A DNA stretch of 64,000 nucleotides. It comes from Chryseobacterium sp. (GTDB lineage: Bacteria; Bacteroidota; Bacteroidia; Flavobacteriales; Weeksellaceae). Within the stretch, counting starts at the first letter, position 1, and each line of letters starts with the position of its first letter. Below the pieces are notes generated by a model. The model worked only from the letters and a program-made list of their open reading frames with translations. It made no database searches and was not told where the DNA came from. Position numbers and translations under genes: made by a program. Below, one piece after another: positions 53,060 to 61,920 of the stretch. The stretch covers positions 1-64,000 of the forward strand of contig NZ_JAFAJM010000005.1 in assembly GCF_019236175.1 (NCBI RefSeq). The letters are read 5' to 3'.

Positions 53060-53929
53060 ATGAAAAGGCTGGTTATCAAGTATCATTTTTTCGTTATGGG
53101 ATGCATCGGTTTTCTGCTGCAGTCCTGCAATACAAAATTTAAAGTCTGGGTAGGCCCCGGCGGCCAGCAGAAAATCTATAATTTAAAGTACGGAGAACAT
53201 AAAAGACAGAAAATGGATATTTTCCTGCCTAGGGATTATCCGGTAGATTCTCCCGTGGTGCTTATCGTACATGGCGGTGCATGGACTTTAGGCAAAAAAG
53301 AACATATGATCCAGCTTCAGAAAATGCTTTTTGAAAATAAGATTCCCAGCATCAATATCAACTACAGGCTGGTTTCCAAAAAGAAAAACATTACTTACAA
53401 ACAACAACTTGAAGATATTGGCCGTGTTATTGAAAAATTTAATTCTTTAGCAGATAAGGCTGAACTTCTCCCGGATAATTATATTCTGCTTGGAGAAAGC
53501 GCCGGAGGACATCTTGCCCTGTTGTATGGATATCAGCACCCTGATCAGGTAAAAAAAATCATCTCTCTAAGCGGGCCCACAGACTTTTACAGTCCTGAAT
53601 ATCTGAATTCGTTTTATTCCAAATACACTTCTCCTACGATTCAAAAAGTGGTAGGAACAAAATTTAACCGGAAAAATGTCTCCGAGGCCTTTAAAGAGGC
53701 CAGCCCAATCGCCAACATTACGAATGTCCCTACTTTATTGTTTCAGGGAAATCAGGATATTCTGGTGAATCAGCATCAGGGATTAGCAATGGATTCTGCA
53801 CTTACAAAGCTTAACATTCCTCATAAACTGATATTTATGGAAAAAACAGGTCATACACCCAGATTTTTCAGTAAAAGAAAAAGAGACGGGATTATCTATC
53901 CCGGTATTCTGGAATGGATAAAAAAATAA
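53060..53929 (+). CDS. Alpha/beta-hydrolase esterase, predicted lipoprotein
   Basis: A 289-residue protein with a lipoprotein-like signal (GFLLQSC, Cys near 22). The hydrolase fold is clear: HGGAWTLGKKEH oxyanion hole, GESAGGHLALLYG with the nucleophile Ser, the acid in NQDILVNQHQG and a final His in KTGHTPRF. The family (BD-FAE/carboxylesterase) cleaves small esters. It probably acts in the outer envelope. A hairpin whose left arm includes the stop codon follows. Confidence 0.9.
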   Translation: MKRLVIKYHFFVMGCIGFLLQSCNTKFKVWVGPGGQQKIYNLKYGEHKRQKMDIFLPRDYPVDSPVVLIVHGGAWTLGKKEHMIQLQKMLFENKIPSININYRLVSKKKNITYKQQLEDIGRVIEKFNSLADKAELLPDNYILLGESAGGHLALLYGYQHPDQVKKIISLSGPTDFYSPEYLNSFYSKYTSPTIQKVVGTKFNRKNVSEAFKEASPIANITNVPTLLFQGNQDILVNQHQGLAMDSALTKLNIPHKLIFMEKTGHTPRFFSKRKRDGIIYPGILEWIKK

Positions 53930-53949
53930 CCTGCTCTCCGGCAGGTTAT
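53926..53949 (+). terminator. Hairpin at the esterase stop codon
   Basis: ATAACCTGC pairs with GCAGGTTAT around a 6-base loop; it includes the TAA and has little T run, so termination is uncertain. Confidence 0.5.
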
Positions 53950-53970
53950 CTGTTATAATATATTTGTTAT

Positions 53971-54669
53971 TTATTCAAAATCTTTATTTTCATACTTATC
54001 AGACAGGTCTTCTTTTTTTCCGAAAACAAATTTTGCAATCACCGGTACCGTAGTAATCAATACAATCACAATGATAATGTATTCCAGCTTCTCTTTAAGG
54101 TTGATGCCAAATTGTTCCATAAATAATTTATCAAGATAATGGCCTGCGAAGATCAGAATAAATGACCATAATACTGCCCCGATAACATTATCTCTTAAAA
54201 ATTCTTTTTTATCCATCTTCACAATTCCTGCAACAATGGGCGTAAAAGTTCTTACTACTGGTAAAAATCTTGCCATAATAATGGCCAGAGCTCCATGTTT
54301 TTCAAAGAAATCGTGCGCCTGATAAAGATATTTTTTCTTAAAAAACATCGTATCCGGTCTCTTATATAAAGCAGGGCCTGCCTTTCTTCCGAAAAAATAT
54401 CCTACTTCGTTCCCGATAATAGCTGCAAGAGCTACTCCTGAAGCTAAAAGAGTTGTATCTAAGAAATCGCTCCCTGTAGAGCCAAATGTCTCTTTGATGA
54501 TCTCAACAGCATAAATCCCTGAAACAAACAATAAAGAGTCTCCGGGAAGAAAAAATCCTACAAAAAGGCCTGTTTCCGCAAAAACAATAAATAAAATTAG
54601 CCAAAACCCTCCCATTTTAATGTAAAACTCCGGGTTTAATAAATCCTTCCAGCTATTAAAATCTTCCAT
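53971..54669 (-). CDS. DedA-family membrane protein
   Basis: A 232-residue protein with five or six helices. It contains the family core FAETGLFVGFFLPGDSLLFVSG, GYFFGRKAGPALY and the motif FLPVVRTFTPIVAGIVKM. DedA proteins help move lipids and maintain membrane potential and envelope integrity. It stands on the minus strand, 87 bases downstream of prfB. Confidence 0.93.
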   Translation of the reverse strand: MEDFNSWKDLLNPEFYIKMGGFWLILFIVFAETGLFVGFFLPGDSLLFVSGIYAVEIIKETFGSTGSDFLDTTLLASGVALAAIIGNEVGYFFGRKAGPALYKRPDTMFFKKKYLYQAHDFFEKHGALAIIMARFLPVVRTFTPIVAGIVKMDKKEFLRDNVIGAVLWSFILIFAGHYLDKLFMEQFGINLKEKLEYIIIVIVLITTVPVIAKFVFGKKEDLSDKYENKDFE

Positions 54670-54756
54670 ATATATCGATGAACAACAAAAATAAGTCTAA
54701 AATGTCTGAAACAAAAATAAATTATAAGATTTTAACTAAAATTCAAATATGATCCT

Positions 54757-55869
54757 TTACAGTTCCATATCATCATCAGAAACCGCCGTTCCATCGGCCA
54801 TCAGGAATGCTTTTAAGAACGGAGTGATATTTCCGTTCATTACAGCATCCACATCTGAGGTTTCATGTCCTGAACGTACATCTTTCACCAGTTTATAAGG
54901 ATGCATTACATAGTTTCGGATCTGGCTTCCCCACTCGATCTTCATTTTGTTTGCTTCAATCTCATTTCTGGCTTTCATTCGTTCTTCCAATTCCATTTCA
55001 TATAATCTGGAACGTAAGAGCTGCATGGCTTTTTCTTTATTCTGAAGCTGCGAACGGGATTCTGAGTTTTCAATAATAATTCCGGTGGGTGCGTGACGAA
55101 GACGTACTGCTGTCTCTACTTTGTTTACGTTCTGACCTCCGGCACCTGAAGACCTCATTGTTTCAAAGGATATATCGGCAGGGTTAATATTAATTTCGAT
55201 GGTATCGTCTACTAAAGGATACACATAAACAGAAACAAAACTCGTATGACGTTTTGCATTACTGTCAAATGGTGAAATTCTTACCAAACGATGAACTCCG
55301 TTTTCGCCTCTCAAATATCCGAAGGCAAATTCACCTTCTATTTCAAGGGTAACGGTCTTCACTCCGGCTACATCTCCTTCCTGGAAGTTCAGTTCACGGA
55401 TTTTATACCCCTGCTTTTCTGCCCACATCGTATACATTCTCATCAGCATGGATGCCCAGTCGCAACTTTCCGTTCCTCCTGCTCCGGCTGTAATCTGAAG
55501 AACCGCTGAAAGCTCATCTCCTTCGTTAGAAAGCATGTTTTTAAACTCCAGGTCTTCTATTTTTTCCACCAGCTGCGGAAATGTTTCATCCAGTTCTTTT
55601 TCGGAATCAGGGTCTTCTTTGGCAAAGTCTGCCAATACCTGAAGGTCTTCAAACTGGGTATGAATTTCATCGTAACCTTCCACCCATTTTTTCTTGGAAC
55701 GAAGCTGTTTCAGAAAAGCTTCGGCAGTTTTAGGATTATCCCAAAACTCAGGTGCGGCTGTTTTTTCATCATCATTGGCAATTTCTATCTTCTTTTTTTC
55801 AATCTGAAGATAACGATGTAAATCTTCAATTCTGGACTGAACTTCTTTTATCTGGTCGTTGTTAATCAC
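54757..55869 (-). CDS. prfB: Peptide chain release factor 2 (RF2), no programmed frameshift
   Basis: A 370-residue RF2 with a GTG start ([10 protein letters not shown]). The SPF stop-codon-recognition tripeptide is in [16 protein letters not shown] (near 198) and the GGQ peptidyl-transferase motif is in [20 protein letters not shown] (near 243). RF2 recognises UGA and UAA. At the site where most prfB genes carry an in-frame UGA after a CUU codon, this gene reads CTT CAG (…HRYLQIEK…, residue 21-22) and continues in one frame. A TATTTTTG box on the minus strand at 55893-55886 is a likely promoter. Confidence 0.96.
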   Translation of the reverse strand: MINNDQIKEVQSRIEDLHRYLQIEKKKIEIANDDEKTAAPEFWDNPKTAEAFLKQLRSKKKWVEGYDEIHTQFEDLQVLADFAKEDPDSEKELDETFPQLVEKIEDLEFKNMLSNEGDELSAVLQITAGAGGTESCDWASMLMRMYTMWAEKQGYKIRELNFQEGDVAGVKTVTLEIEGEFAFGYLRGENGVHRLVRISPFDSNAKRHTSFVSVYVYPLVDDTIEININPADISFETMRSSGAGGQNVNKVETAVRLRHAPTGIIIENSESRSQLQNKEKAMQLLRSRLYEMELEERMKARNEIEANKMKIEWGSQIRNYVMHPYKLVKDVRSGHETSDVDAVMNGNITPFLKAFLMADGTAVSDDDMEL

Positions 55870-55885
55870 GATTTTTTCTTTTTTG

Positions 55886-55893
55886 CAAAAATA
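55886..55893 (-). promoter_or_regulatory. -7 box of prfB
   Basis: Minus-strand TATTTTTG about 16 bases before the GTG start. No -33 TTTG is obvious. Confidence 0.55.
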
Positions 55894-56116
55894 AGGATTT
55901 CTTTTGGAGTGGAAAGCTTAGGATCTTGAGTTTTAGATGCCGGATGAAGACTTTAAGGTTCCTGATATCAGGATTAAGCCCTATCATTATCCCTTAAAAC
56001 TACAATTATCCTACCCTATCAATGACTGCACTTCCTGTGCGACCTTATATCATTCTGTGATCTTTATTTATCGCGTGAAACAGGAAGGTAAAAATTTCTT
56101 TGAATCAGCCATTTTA

Positions 56117-57220
56117 TTATATCATTTTAGTGACTTCTTCTCCGATCTTCGGAGCAAGAGCCACTCCCATTCCCGAAAGCCGGACAGCACAGAGCTGTTT
56201 TTCTGAAATTTCTTTGATCAAAGGTGTTTTTTCTGATCCCATGGCCATAATTCCTGACCAGCGGAGTGCAATCTTAAACTCCTGATTGGGGAGTACCACT
56301 TCTTTTAAGAAATTTTCCAGATGATCTTGAAGAAAAGCAGTGGTTTCCAAAGCAGTTGTTTCTTCCGTTTTGAAATCCCGGTTTCGTCCGCCACCCAATA
56401 ATATCCGGTTTCCTACATTTCTAAAATAATAAAATCCTTCGTCATAATGAAAAGTACCTTTAAGCTTCAGATCTTTAATGGGTTCCGTCAGAAGAATTTG
56501 TCCGCGTGCAGGAATGATGTCTTCGTCTAAAAATACTGAACTAAATGCATTCGTACAATAAATTACTTTATCCGTCTTTACTGAAAGGCCTTCGGAAAGA
56601 TGAACCTCTACCTCATTTGACTTTTCTGCAATATTTTTAACTTCTGTTCCAAACAAAAACTCTATTTTAAGTTCATGGCATTTTTCCAGAAGCTTTTGTA
56701 ATAATTTACCTGAATGAAGGCTTCCTTCACAGGTATTCTCAATCAGGAACTGCGATTTTCCCAATCCGAATTCCCGGATTTTTTCCGGTTTCAGGCTGTA
56801 TGTTGTCTTAAGTCCGGTAACAGTCTGTAATTGTTCGTTAACAAAATTTACATATTGCAGGGGTTCAGCATTGTTTATAATTTCATATCCGCCATTAAGC
56901 TCAAAATCTATTTCGTCGGGGTTAAAATATTTTCTGATCTTTTCCAGTCCGTTGAATCTCATTCTGACAAGTTCCCATGTTTTTTGCCAGCCCATTTTTT
57001 CAGCATCGGCCAGAATTTCCGTCAGGCTTCCGAAACAGGCAAACCCGGCATTTCTGGTGGAAGCACCCAATGGGATTCTGTTCCGTTCAATAATGAGAAC
57101 AGACTTTTCAGGATATTTTTCTTTTAAAGAAATGGCAGTCCAGAGTCCTGAAAAACCGGCCCCGATAATAACAATATTTCTTTTTCTGTAAAAGGTTTCC
57201 AGTTCCCAGATGCTGTTCAT
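56117..57220 (-). CDS. FAD-dependent oxidoreductase (D-amino-acid oxidase/DAO fold)
   Basis: A 367-residue flavoprotein with an N-terminal dinucleotide motif NIVIIGAGFSGLWTAISLKE (residues about 16-35) and GASTRNAGFACFGSLTEI, the DAO-family FAD contact region. The C-terminal part has KIALRWSGIMAMGSEKTPLI and AVRLSGMGVALAPKIGEE for FAD. It probably oxidises an amine or amino acid; the substrate is unknown. It starts 25 bases after the AAA ATPase stop, so both are in one transcript. Confidence 0.88.
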   Translation of the reverse strand: MNSIWELETFYRKRNIVIIGAGFSGLWTAISLKEKYPEKSVLIIERNRIPLGASTRNAGFACFGSLTEILADAEKMGWQKTWELVRMRFNGLEKIRKYFNPDEIDFELNGGYEIINNAEPLQYVNFVNEQLQTVTGLKTTYSLKPEKIREFGLGKSQFLIENTCEGSLHSGKLLQKLLEKCHELKIEFLFGTEVKNIAEKSNEVEVHLSEGLSVKTDKVIYCTNAFSSVFLDEDIIPARGQILLTEPIKDLKLKGTFHYDEGFYYFRNVGNRILLGGGRNRDFKTEETTALETTAFLQDHLENFLKEVVLPNQEFKIALRWSGIMAMGSEKTPLIKEISEKQLCAVRLSGMGVALAPKIGEEVTKMI

Positions 57221-57245
57221 AACCAGTTGACCGTTTTATATGACA

Positions 57246-58595
57246 TTAGCCTTCTTTTTCATCATCGTGATGAAAACCTATAGCTCTTCTTGGCTCTTCA
57301 ACTACTTTATAAGTTTCCAGTTCATTTTTTAGTGCCTGAATTCTGAATTGAAATTCATCGAAATTATTGATAATGGCATCTGCTAAAAATTTAGCGACCT
57401 GGTCAAGATATTCTTCTGTAAGTTTTCCTGCTGCATCTCTCAGAGCCCCGTTTAAAAGATTCTGATCTATTCGCAGTTTTTCATTTCTTGTTCTCTGATA
57501 AAGATTTTTAATTCTCTTTTTCAGACTCTGGGTAAAGTCAATAAGCATCGTATTGCTAAAAGCCTTCATCTTCGATGAAATTTCATGCCAGAACGGAACT
57601 TTATCTGCTTTGTTGTTTTTAAGGATTTTATACAACAGAGAGTCCTCTTCAAGCCCTCTTGTCATAGCATACAAAATAATCTCCGAACGTTCTGAAGCAT
57701 TCGGCGGAAATATAGGAATCATTACATCAAATCTTCCCGGAGCAAGAACTTCCTCATCAATTTCTGCTACAGAATTGGCAGATCCTACCATCAGAACACC
57801 TTCTTTTTCAAATTTACTGATATAATGAAGGATGAGTTCCTGTGCTTCAAGATTGCAGGAAGCAATATCTGTTTCTGCTTTTCTCTGCATCATAATTTCA
57901 TCAAAATCATCCAGGAAGAGCAGCACTTTATTTTCTTTCATCATAGACAGTAAAAAATCGCTGAAATTGATTTCATTTCCGTCAATCAGTGAAGTTCCCA
58001 GATAATGTTTCTTCACTTCCTTAAACTTATACCCGATGATTTCTGCAATTTTATTCGCCCAGAAGATTTTCCCGCTTCCCGGAGGTCCGTACAAAATAAT
58101 TCCTGCAGGACGGTTAATTCCCCAGTCTTTAATCTGCTGAGGATTCAGGAAGGGTTCCAAGACTGCCGAGGTATAAAAAAACAAATCCCGGTATCCTATG
58201 AAATCTCTTTGTTGCAGACTGGTTTTATGTCCGAAATAATCATAAACAAACTGATAATTTCCTCCTAACTTATTGTCGATCCCATAGCTTGAAATAGAGG
58301 ATTTGAAAAACCCGTTATCAAAAATATTGGGATTCTGATCTTTAAGGGCCTTCTCCACTTTATCTTTCGGCTGGTTGATCACTTCTGCAATCTGTTCTAC
58401 CGTTTTGTTTTTATCAAGATCTTTTTCGTACAATCTTAAAAAATCTACATTTTCCCGGGCAAATTTTTCAAAATCATCTTTCACTTCAAAATTTGTACTG
58501 ATACAGTCTACCAGTTCAAGATCAAAATCCTGTATAAACTGTTTGATGGCTTCTGCAGATACATTTAATTCTTCTGCCAGTTCAATTAACTTCAT
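57246..58595 (-). CDS. AAA-family ATPase with an N-terminal IF-2-like domain
   Basis: A 449-residue protein. Residues 1-50 (MKLIELAEELNVSAEAIKQF) resemble the N-terminal helical module of translation initiation factor IF-2. The AAA domain (about 160-330) has GPPGSGKIFWANKIA (near 171), VLLFLDDFDEIM with the Walker B Asp (near 222), sensor-1 MVGSANSVAEID and the arginine-containing LAPGRFD. The Walker A residue after the Lys is Ile instead of Thr or Ser. The C-terminal part is helical. It is probably a remodelling ATPase with unknown client. A FAD oxidoreductase follows in the same transcript. Confidence 0.83.
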   Translation of the reverse strand: MKLIELAEELNVSAEAIKQFIQDFDLELVDCISTNFEVKDDFEKFARENVDFLRLYEKDLDKNKTVEQIAEVINQPKDKVEKALKDQNPNIFDNGFFKSSISSYGIDNKLGGNYQFVYDYFGHKTSLQQRDFIGYRDLFFYTSAVLEPFLNPQQIKDWGINRPAGIILYGPPGSGKIFWANKIAEIIGYKFKEVKKHYLGTSLIDGNEINFSDFLLSMMKENKVLLFLDDFDEIMMQRKAETDIASCNLEAQELILHYISKFEKEGVLMVGSANSVAEIDEEVLAPGRFDVMIPIFPPNASERSEIILYAMTRGLEEDSLLYKILKNNKADKVPFWHEISSKMKAFSNTMLIDFTQSLKKRIKNLYQRTRNEKLRIDQNLLNGALRDAAGKLTEEYLDQVAKFLADAIINNFDEFQFRIQALKNELETYKVVEEPRRAIGFHHDDEKEG

Positions 58596-58984
58596 ATTTC
58601 CCTATTAGTTCTATCAAATTTAATATTTTAATCTTAAAAATTCAATGAAACTTTGTATTCTTTTTTTATTTCGCAATGATCCTTTTTATTAATTTTATCA
58701 AAAATGACAATGATGAAAAAATATACTATTGTACAGGGCTCATCAGTGCCCTCGTCGTGCCTGTCCTGCCGCGGCATTTCGGAAGCAGAAAATAAGAAAC
58801 CTGAATTATAAAAAAATAGGGGGCGTTGTGGTAAAGCAAAGGAAAACTCCGCCTCATATGCTTCAGAAGTCAGAGCCCTTCCGCAAAGGAATGAGCAGAA
58901 TACAGGAGTTGAATTTATCCTAGGAAATCAGAATACCTAAAGAGCGGTTTTTACCACTTGGAAAAGATATTCCATCCCATTAAA
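58596..58984. other. Intergenic region with a GC-rich block
   Basis: About 390 bases without a believable gene; a 64-codon frame at 58729-58923 has no protein-like pattern. From about 58735 to 58800 the sequence is GC-rich and structured: the hairpin GGGC-TCATCAGT-GCCC and a perfect palindrome TGCCGCGGCA at 58767-58776. The rest is AT-rich. It may be a dispersed element or the AAA gene promoter region. Confidence 0.45.
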
Positions 58985-59012
58985 TAAAAAGGCTGCCATT
59001 TGGCAGCCTTTC
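58985..59012 (-). terminator. Terminator of the sigma-MsrAB cluster
   Basis: AAAGGCTGCCA pairs with TGGCAGCCTTT around two bases (effectively a 4-base loop); the A run at 58986-58990 becomes a T run on the minus strand, directly after the msrAB stop. Confidence 0.88.
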
Positions 59013-59019
59013 TTCATTT

Positions 59020-60601
<1,582 letters not shown>

Positions 60602-60629
60602 ATGTTGATTTTTAATTATACTTTATTTT

Positions 60630-60672
60630 CAAAAGTATAGTCGGAACAATTCCAAAATCCTGACAGGATTTT
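60630..60672 (-). promoter_or_regulatory. Internal promoter with two palindromes before DUF417-msrAB
   Basis: In the 73-base gap upstream of the DUF417 gene, minus-strand TACTTTTG (60637-60630) matches TAnnTTTG, with TTTG at 60656-60653 as a -33 element (short 15-base spacer). A perfect 19-base palindrome AAAATCCTG-A-CAGGATTTT (60654-60672) overlaps that -33 element, and GGAA-CAA-TTCC (60643-60653) lies between the two boxes. These could be operators; the larger one could also be a weak terminator behind the anti-sigma gene. Confidence 0.45.
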
Positions 60673-60674
60673 TT

Positions 60675-60944
60675 TTAAAAATCCAGCTTTTTATTTATTT
60701 TATTTTTAAATCCCTGAATATCAATGTTTTTAATTTCAGATTCTTTTTGAGTGAAAGTTTCTGTAAAGATCTTGTCCAGTAATGCTAATTTTTTGCTGTA
60801 CATCTTACACCATTTGCAAATCATTAAGTGCATACTTAGTTTCCAGTTTTCTTTGGAAGAAATAGCATGAGCATTACGTTTTTCCATCAGCAAAGTAGCT
60901 TCGCTGCAGGGTAAGAATATAATATGGATAATTTTTTTAAACAT
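60675..60944 (-). CDS. Zinc-type anti-sigma factor candidate (HxxxCxxC)
   Basis: An 89-residue protein starting at the ATG at 60944 (MFKKIIHIIFLPCSEATLLM). A start 14 codons upstream would overlap the sigma gene and adds nothing recognisable. It has Cys13 and the H39-x3-C43-x2-C46 motif (HLMICKWC), the zinc anti-sigma (ZAS) signature in which zinc ligands often sense redox state. The tail is Lys-rich and helical. It starts just five bases after the ECF sigma gene stop. It probably binds that sigma factor and releases it on oxidation (inference). Confidence 0.8.
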   Translation of the reverse strand: MFKKIIHIIFLPCSEATLLMEKRNAHAISSKENWKLSMHLMICKWCKMYSKKLALLDKIFTETFTQKESEIKNIDIQGFKNKINKKLDF

Positions 60945-60949
60945 TTCAA

Positions 60950-61507
60950 TTATGATAACTTTGAAAACCAGTTGAATTCCAGACATTCTCTGAGCTGCAT
61001 CCGGCTTCTTTGTAAGATCTTCCAGAGATTAGTCGTTGAAACCTCAAATTCCTGACTCACTTCCGAAGCTTTTTTTTCTTCAAGATAATACATTTTCAAC
61101 AAAATCTTCCATCTGGGGGGGAGTTCTTCAATACAATCCTCCAATGTTTTATTAAAATCATGATCGTCCAACAGCTCAGTCTCTTTCCCTTCTGCATTCC
61201 AGTCGTTAAGAACATCATCTTTTTTCCAGGAGCCTGTTTCATCAAAAAAATGATCCAGTCTGATCTGAGGTTCAGATTTATATTTTTTCCGGTAAAAATC
61301 TGCTGTTTTTCTGTTCAGAATAGCCATCAGCCAGGTCAGAGGCTGGCTTTTCCCTTCAAAGGAATCATAAGAAGAAAATGCAGCTACAAAAACGTCCTGA
61401 ACAAGATCCTGTGCTTCTTCTTTATCGGAAAGCAGGTAAAAAGCTTTTTTTAAAAGGGGCTCAGAATATTCTTCTATCCAGCTTTTCAGTACTTCGTTTT
61501 TCGTCAT
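60950..61507 (-). CDS. ECF-type RNA polymerase sigma factor
   Basis: A 185-residue sigma-70 family protein with only regions 2 and 4. Region 2 (about 10-75) has AFYLLSDKEEAQDLVQDVFV and PLTWLMAILNRKTADFYRKK, which bind core polymerase and the -10 element. Region 4 (about 120-175) has LPPRWKILLKMYYLEEKKAS then SQEFEVSTTNLWKILQRSRM, the helix-turn-helix for the -35 element. Region 1 and 3 are missing, as in ECF factors. The next gene is the ZAS protein. The cluster sigma/ZAS/DUF417/MsrAB suggests an oxidant-response regulon. Confidence 0.93.
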   Translation of the reverse strand: MTKNEVLKSWIEEYSEPLLKKAFYLLSDKEEAQDLVQDVFVAAFSSYDSFEGKSQPLTWLMAILNRKTADFYRKKYKSEPQIRLDHFFDETGSWKKDDVLNDWNAEGKETELLDDHDFNKTLEDCIEELPPRWKILLKMYYLEEKKASEVSQEFEVSTTNLWKILQRSRMQLRECLEFNWFSKLS

Positions 61508-61869
61508 TTTTTGTGTATGCTGTTTTTACCTTTTCAGATGACTACGAAGATAGTAAGTTAAATCTAAAGAATAGTTTTTTTTAACCACGAATACACAAAT
61601 CAGAACTTTATTCATTTGCAGATCAGGTTTAGCAGAATAACCCGGTCACAAAACTTCATTTCCTTTTTCCTTTATTCCGGATCATCAAAAGCATTATCGG
61701 ATTCGGGCAGATCCGTAATGATTTTTGCTTTATATTCCGGCTACGAATACACGGCTTCATAATTTACCTGCTGGCAGCTGAAATCAGCAGCCATTCATTA
61801 TTATGCCGGACATTTAATAAAACATCTCCGAAAATATGTAATAGTAGATATTAAATCACCTAAAAACAT
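61508..61869. other. Intergenic region between the sigma cluster and alaS
   Basis: About 360 bases with no believable gene. It must hold the sigma-gene promoter (minus), but no TAnnTTTG box or clear ECF-type motif is obvious there. The 10-mer ACGAATACAC occurs twice (61587-61596 and 61744-61753). Confidence 0.5.
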
Positions 61870-61877
61870 TAAATTTG
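61870..61877 (+). promoter_or_regulatory. -7 box of alaS
   Basis: TAAATTTG matches TAnnTTTG, 43 bases before the ATG. No -33 TTTG is evident. Confidence 0.55.
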
Positions 61878-61882
61878 CATCT

Positions 61883-61897
61883 TATCAAAATTTGATA
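61883..61897. promoter_or_regulatory. Palindrome in the alaS leader
   Basis: TATCAAA-A-TTTGATA: perfect 7-base arms around one base, lying between the promoter box and the alaS start. It could bind a regulator or be chance in AT-rich sequence. Confidence 0.35.
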
Positions 61898-61920
61898 CGT
61901 TAAAAAGCAAAAGCAATACT

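Noticed and set aside
58729..58923. A 64-codon frame in the 58.6-59.0 kb gap
   Set aside because: No protein-like composition, no promoter and no ribosome binding site; the region looks like a structured non-coding element.
60602..60674. GGAAC on the plus strand as an ECF -35 element for DUF417-msrAB
   Set aside because: It points the wrong way for the minus-strand genes, and no matching -10 element was found at the right spacing; a housekeeping-type box fits better.
61587..61753. Repeated 10-mer ACGAATACAC before alaS
   Set aside because: Two copies 157 bases apart without symmetry; likely a common low-complexity word in this group and not a specific element.
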